Source of the DNA: Carallia brachiata
Lineage: Eukaryota > Streptophyta > Magnoliopsida > Malpighiales > Rhizophoraceae
Assembly (NCBI GenBank): GCA_021464245.1
Contig: JADCRB010000037.1
Coordinates: 822,056 to 886,055 of the forward strand
DNA length: 64,000 nucleotides
Direction of reading: 5' to 3'
Part shown: positions 59,501-64,000 of the stretch, in pieces
How positions within the stretch are numbered: the first letter of the stretch is position 1
Layout of the letters: each line of letters opens with the position of its first letter
Made by a program: the position numbers and the translations under genes
Notes under the pieces: model-generated
The model's database searches: none
The model's input: the letters and a program-made list of their open reading frames with translations, nothing else
What the model was told of the DNA's origin: nothing

Positions 59501-59870
59501 CTCGGGTTTGAGAAGTCTTAGCCTATTTTATCAAGGAATTTGTATGCATTAGGATCAAATCCTTCATCTGTTCTTCTTTCTGGAAGCGAGTCATATTCAA
59601 CCACCACCATGAGTGGTCGAATGAAACCTTTCACTGGTTTTGAAGACAAGACTGGCTCAATCTTCGGAAGTGGTAAGGCGTGAGTCTTCTTCAAGTTGTG
59701 AAGCACTTTTGTTTTGGGTTGGCTGTGTTTTTCCTCTTGTTTGGAATTTATGCAATAAGAGAAAGAGGCTAACCTTCCAAACGTCTTGATTTGGGCACAT
59801 AGCATAGGACCAAAGTGGAACTTCAAAATGTAGCCTCTTGTGGGTGAAGCTCGACAGTTGTGATAGTGTT

Positions 59871-60433
59871 TCATTTGTTAGAGTCTAAGGTTGTGCATCG
59901 ATAGAGTCTTTGACAGTTTTTCCTTCTTTGTGGATGCCCCCGGTGTAGGTAGCTTTTGATGGAACGATCTTCGGATTGTCCATGTTGGTGTAGAAGACTG
60001 CATCTGCCAAATTGTGATTCAGCATCATGAAACGGCTTCAAGTCAGCATTGACTTTTTGAACGCCGTCCTTGTAGTACTTGAAGCACTGATGTAAGCTTG
60101 AAAGTATAATTCCATTTTCATGAATCCACAGTCGTTCTAGCAATATCTTATACGTGGTACATGCATCGATCACATGAAATAAAGTGCTAGAAGTGAGATT
60201 ATCAATAGTTAGCTCCAAATGAATAATCCCAATTGCTTTCTGCCCTCCTTAATTAAGTCATGAATCATCAAACGGCTGTCTGATAATTCATTAATGTTGA
60301 TGTCAAGCTCCTTTATGGTGGATTTTGGAATAATATTAAATGCTGAGTCATCGTCAATAAGGATGCGTCGGACCTTTTGTTCTCTCACATAACCAGATAC
60401 GTACAATGGTCGATTGTGGGGCTTGGACCCCAA
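59871..60433 (-). pseudogene. Element B protease remnant
   Basis: The frame 60209-60433 carries ILIDDDSAFNII, a protease loop in which the Gly of D-D-G is changed to Asp and which would be inactive. The frame 59871-60218 continues with IDNLTSSTLFHVIDA. Confidence 0.75.
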
Positions 60434-60654
60434 CAGGAGATCCTCATCTGAAAATGAGATAGTAGATTAACATCTAACGTGATTTTGGGCCATCTGACCA
60501 CCTGTTCAGCTGGAATAACCTAAATGCAGAGATCTTGTTGAGGTATAATGAATATTGTCGGCTTGGTTATGCCAGACTTCGATTGACTGTAAAACTGTAA
60601 GTAGTTCAGGGTTAGCGACGAGAATTTGGAGACCTTCAGATACCTTTTCTATCG

Positions 60655-61600
60655 CTAACTTTTCGACGCCATGTGGTTCCTCCTTACAGCGTGTCGCCTC
60701 TTCTGATGGACTTGAAGTGATGGTGGTCTATTGGCCAAGGTTATGCCTTCCTGGTCCAGAATGATTTTATTTTGTCTGTTGAGCTTCATGATTAACTCCT
60801 TCAAAACAAAACACTTTTCGGTTGAGTGACTTACTATGTGGTGATATTTACAGAATCTTGGGTCGCTGATTCGATCCTTTGCATCGAACCGCTTGCACTT
60901 TGGGAGTTCGATTGACTTCACCTCCAAGAGTTGATCAAGAATGTCTGGGACGTCTGAGTCGGGAAATAGATACTGCTTCAACTCCAATTCTCACAATCTC
61001 ACCTTCTGCCTTTCTTATTGTTTTGGCTAAGTTGTTAAGGTTGGAAGATTTACCTTCGCCTGAGCTCCCACTTTTATTGGTGTGATTTCAACAATCATCA
61101 CTTCCTTACCTTTTCCTGAGCTGTTAGGCTTCTTAGTCTCTCTTCTGCCTCCTTGCTGATTTAGCTGGATGGAAACCGTGCCTCCCGGAAGTCTGGATGC
61201 TTATGTCCATATCATGCGCGCGAGTTGCCAATTCTTCGAAAGTTCGGGGCTTGATGCCCTGCAAGATGTATAACAGCTCCCAATGCATCTCCTGGATGCA
61301 CATCTCCACAGCAGAAATCTCCATCAGATGATCTTTGCAGTTCAAGCTGAGAGCACACCATTTATTGATGTATTCGATAGCGGGCTCTCTTTTCCTTTTT
61401 TTTTTGTGTTGGTAAGCTCCATCATGCTTACCGTCCTTCGAGTGCTGAAAAATCTGTTGAGAAACTCTCGTTATAACTGTTCCCAACTGTCGATTAATTT
61501 TGGTTCGAGATTTGTGAATCAGGTGAAAGCGGTCTCCCTGAGTGCACGATCAAACTGCTTCACTAAAAGATCTCCGCAAGGTTGGCGGCTGCCGACCTCC
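60655..61600 (-). pseudogene. Element B gag C-terminal part
   Basis: The frame 60655-60987 keeps RFCKYHHIVSHSTEKCFVLK, a zinc-knuckle-like C-x2-H-x4-H-x4-C pattern. The frame 61133-61486 matches the end of the Retrotrans_gag core (LSLNCKDHLMEISAVEMCI) after an indel. The N-terminus is missing at the truncated edge of the element. Confidence 0.8.
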
Positions 61601-61951
61601 CTTTTTTATTATATATATATTACGTAAACGCGTTTACACTTATTAAGACCTTATCCCATTAAACTGCTACTATTAGTTTATTTGTACACTAAAAATCAAT
61701 ATATCAATACTTTTTAACGGTAAATTTGTAATATATTTGACTTTCAAGTTTTTAATAATCAACAAACACATACTACATATAAACAACTATAAAAAAATAA
61801 AATAAAAATTGCTGACGCTAGTAAAATCCTTTACATAAACACCAAAGAAGCCGTTGTATAAACCGTTTTACAGAGCTTCAGGAGGCAAGTTTTTCGAACT
61901 CCAATGTTATAAGCATAATCAGATTCGATGTTGAACTGGTCGCCACTCATG
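61601..61951. other. Intergenic DNA, no gene seen
   Basis: AT-rich flank between the broken edge of element B and the SINE. Confidence 0.45.
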
Positions 61952-61968
61952 AAAAAATATTTAGGAAA

Positions 61969-62116
61969 CTCCCTTACGGTATTCTGATAATGAGCTCAAA
62001 ACCTTTATTTTAGAGGGTTTAAGTTCAAATCTTAAAATGATAAATGTGAGATTTATGAAAAAAAAAAATTATCTCTATTGTATAGCTCATAATCTAGTAG
62101 ACTTTCTAATAGACAA
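61969..62116 (+). mobile_element. SINE, 148 bp, with 17-bp TSD
   Basis: Flanks AAAAAATATTTAGGAAA (61952-61968) and AAAAAATATTTAAGAAA (62117-62133) differ at one base. The body has GGTTTAAGTTCAAATC as a B-box-like motif and ends TAATAGAC plus poly-A, like the SINE at 46777. The duplicate locus near 17636-17655 has the same target without an insert. Confidence 0.78.
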
Positions 62117-63451
62117 AAAAAATATTTAAGAAAGTAGAGCCGATCATTTATTTCTCAAAACATAATTCATATCCTTTCTTTAGGTACAAATAATGAAACT
62201 TTGAACGGCAGGTAACTTTTTGTTTTTTGTTTTTGTTTTTGTTTTTTTTGGGAAACCAGCATATAACGTTGGATTATGATTTTTTTTTATTAAGGAAATG
62301 ACATGCATAATAGTTATCGGGATTCTTGATGATTTATCTGAGGTGTTGTCGTGTGATTTCCGTGTTTCTCGGATCATATGCCAGATGTTGAACAATGTCC
62401 AATTTTCTTCGTAATTAATATAGAAAAGGAACGAAAAAAAAATCGGTTATAATAAATATTATAATGACAAGAGGTTTCCGTTAATTTCCAACCTCATAGC
62501 ACCAAACGTTTTTGTGACGCGTGAAGTTTGGAGGGTCAGATAGCCACGACATCAAGACTCTCTCCCACTAATTTCAGTGGCTTTTCACCTACTTATTTGC
62601 GCAACTAGCTCAATAGTGTATTTATGTCTATGAACTTGTTAAGAAGATGTAAAAAAAACTAGTCTGTTGAATATTATTATATCCATCTTCTTGCTAAAAA
62701 AAACTTCTTTACTTTTTTTGCTACACCAAATAAATAAATAAATAAATAAATAAACAAGAAATAATTTTGTCATAGGGACCCGAAAGATGAATTTAATCCT
62801 ATCAAATCCGCTTGCTAGAGAAAGAGAAAATAAAAGTGGGAGAATCGTCCGATAAATGAACACCCCAAGCTAAGGATTGAATAAAAGTGAGAGAATCGCA
62901 TTGCAAATGAACACTCCAAATTAATTTTGGTTAGCACAAATATTGGCTCAGTTGAAAACGACATGCTTGCTCTCCTTTGTGCACTACTTTAATTTTATGA
63001 AAAATTTGCTATTTTATCAACGCAAAGCGCATTGAGGAATGGTGGTGATGTTGCGATTACGATCATTGATTTCAGTTGTGGATTATGGAAAAGATGGTGT
63101 AAGCAAAACAAAGCACGTGTACTGCTAAAACTTTTTATATTGTTATTATTATTATTGTTATTATTTTGGTCAGAGACTGGTAGTTATGTGTAAGACTTTG
63201 GGTGCGCTGCGTTAGTTATTAAATAAAATCTTTAATGCTGCCAACAAAAAAAAATCTTTAATTCCAATAAAGTAGAGGGTTATGAAAAGGATTGGCGAGC
63301 AATATTTAATTTACTGTTTTTTAAAAAATTAAAATTTAAATGTAGGTGTTTGTTATTTTAAAATATAAATGTAAATATCATATAAAATTTGTTATGAAAA
63401 ATTTTTTTTTAAGAAATTTTTTTTAAAATAGTACAAAAAGTTAATAATTTG

Positions 63452-63491
<40 letters not shown>

Positions 63492-63965
63492 CTGTGTGAA
63501 CGTAAGATTTCCGTTATGAAAATGATGCAAGCATGAAAAAGCAGGCTACTAGATGCTATTAGACCAGTAACTATCCGTTTAAGTGTCGTGTGATAGGTAT
63601 TAAATAAAAAGTATTATTGCATGATGTTAAATAAATAATAAAAATAATTATATAATTTTATATAATAATATTTAATAATTTATTTATTTTTTATTTTTTT
63701 ATTAATTTAATTATTTAACAATTTATATTATTTTATAATTATTTTAAAATTAAAAAATAAAATTGCTAAAACTTTTTTGCATAAATAAATAAAGGGGTCA
63801 GGCACGCTCACCAAGATCTTCATTGTGTTTTTTTTTTTTTTTGTCTTTTTGTCCAAGTAATTGCGCTAATTCAACAGTGCTCAACAAAAATTGTAAAGTG
63901 CTATAACACAAATGTCAAAAAATAATAAGCACTCGGTACCTCAGACTTTTTTCTTAAAAAAGATT
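62117..63965. repeat. Segmental duplication copy 2
   Basis: Direct-orientation counterpart of 17636-21950, without the retroelement block of 19440-21170. Contains an (AAAT)n run near 62727-62752. No coding content recognised. Confidence 0.7.
63443..63490. repeat. (TA)n microsatellite
   Basis: Uninterrupted TA-dinucleotide run of about 20 units inside segmental duplication copy 2. Confidence 0.95.
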
Positions 63966-64000
63966 TTATTATATGAGCAGATAAATTTTTTTTATTGTAT

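Larger units (their letters stand above)
55775..61600 (-). mobile_element. Element B: LTR-less, decayed Tat-family copy
   Basis: Collinear with element A from the GGGTCAAGTG-type repeat and T-rich 3' UTR (A about 35500-35740) through integrase, RNase H, RT, protease and gag (A about 41395). It stops abruptly in gag where GATCTCCGCAAG meets unrelated sequence. Neither LTR is present. Many in-frame stops and frameshifts, more than in A. Confidence 0.9.

Overview
The window is nuclear DNA from a flowering plant, most likely a woody eudicot. The evidence is AT-rich intergenic DNA, a 15-exon GT-AG gene, a plant family-1 glycosyltransferase, and dense Tat-lineage Ty3/gypsy, LINE, SINE, TRIM, hAT-like and MITE insertions. 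I could not name the species. There are two real protein-coding loci; nearly everything else is transposon DNA or its debris.

Region by region. 1-7.6 kb: AT-rich DNA with MITE-like foldbacks (501-986, about 1576-2512, about 5000-5460, about 7155-7580) and a short retroposon with a perfect 18-bp target duplication (4449-4641). 7,876-16,447 (+): a PP2C / tandem cyclic-nucleotide-binding / kinase-like gene of the plant 'PKG' type. Its exon set adds up to about 1092 codons, but the kinase part has a one-base frameshift near 15,980. 17.6-22 kb and 62.1-64 kb carry the same non-coding unit in direct orientation, bracketing the transposon cluster. 23.8-25.7 kb: a 5'-truncated LINE, a 493-bp hAT-like element with a perfect 8-bp TSD, and a 349-bp TRIM.

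26.1-43.3 kb holds two neighbouring members of one Tat-type family, both on the minus strand. Element C (26,137-31,936) is a non-autonomous deletion derivative with a 28-unit minisatellite. Element A (32,872-43,305) is a full-length element with CTTTT target duplications, a dual RNase H pol and a D,D35E integrase, but with stops and frameshifts. Fragment D (48,230-51,041, +) and LTR-less copy B (about 55,775-61,600, -) belong to the same family.

44.0-52.5 kb is a decayed inverted duplication. Its right arm preserves the empty site of several insertions found in the left arm, which gives an internal chronology. 53,795-55,201 (+) is an intact single-exon UDP-glycosyltransferase resembling flavonoid 3-O-glycosyltransferases.

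The two genes look unrelated: one a signalling protein, one a specialised-metabolism enzyme. I found no convincing new operon-like system. The most unusual signals are the kinase frameshift, the missing phosphate-binding arginines, the array-bearing non-autonomous retrotransposon, and the inverted duplication with dated insertions. All homology calls are by eye and by memory of protein families; no search was run.
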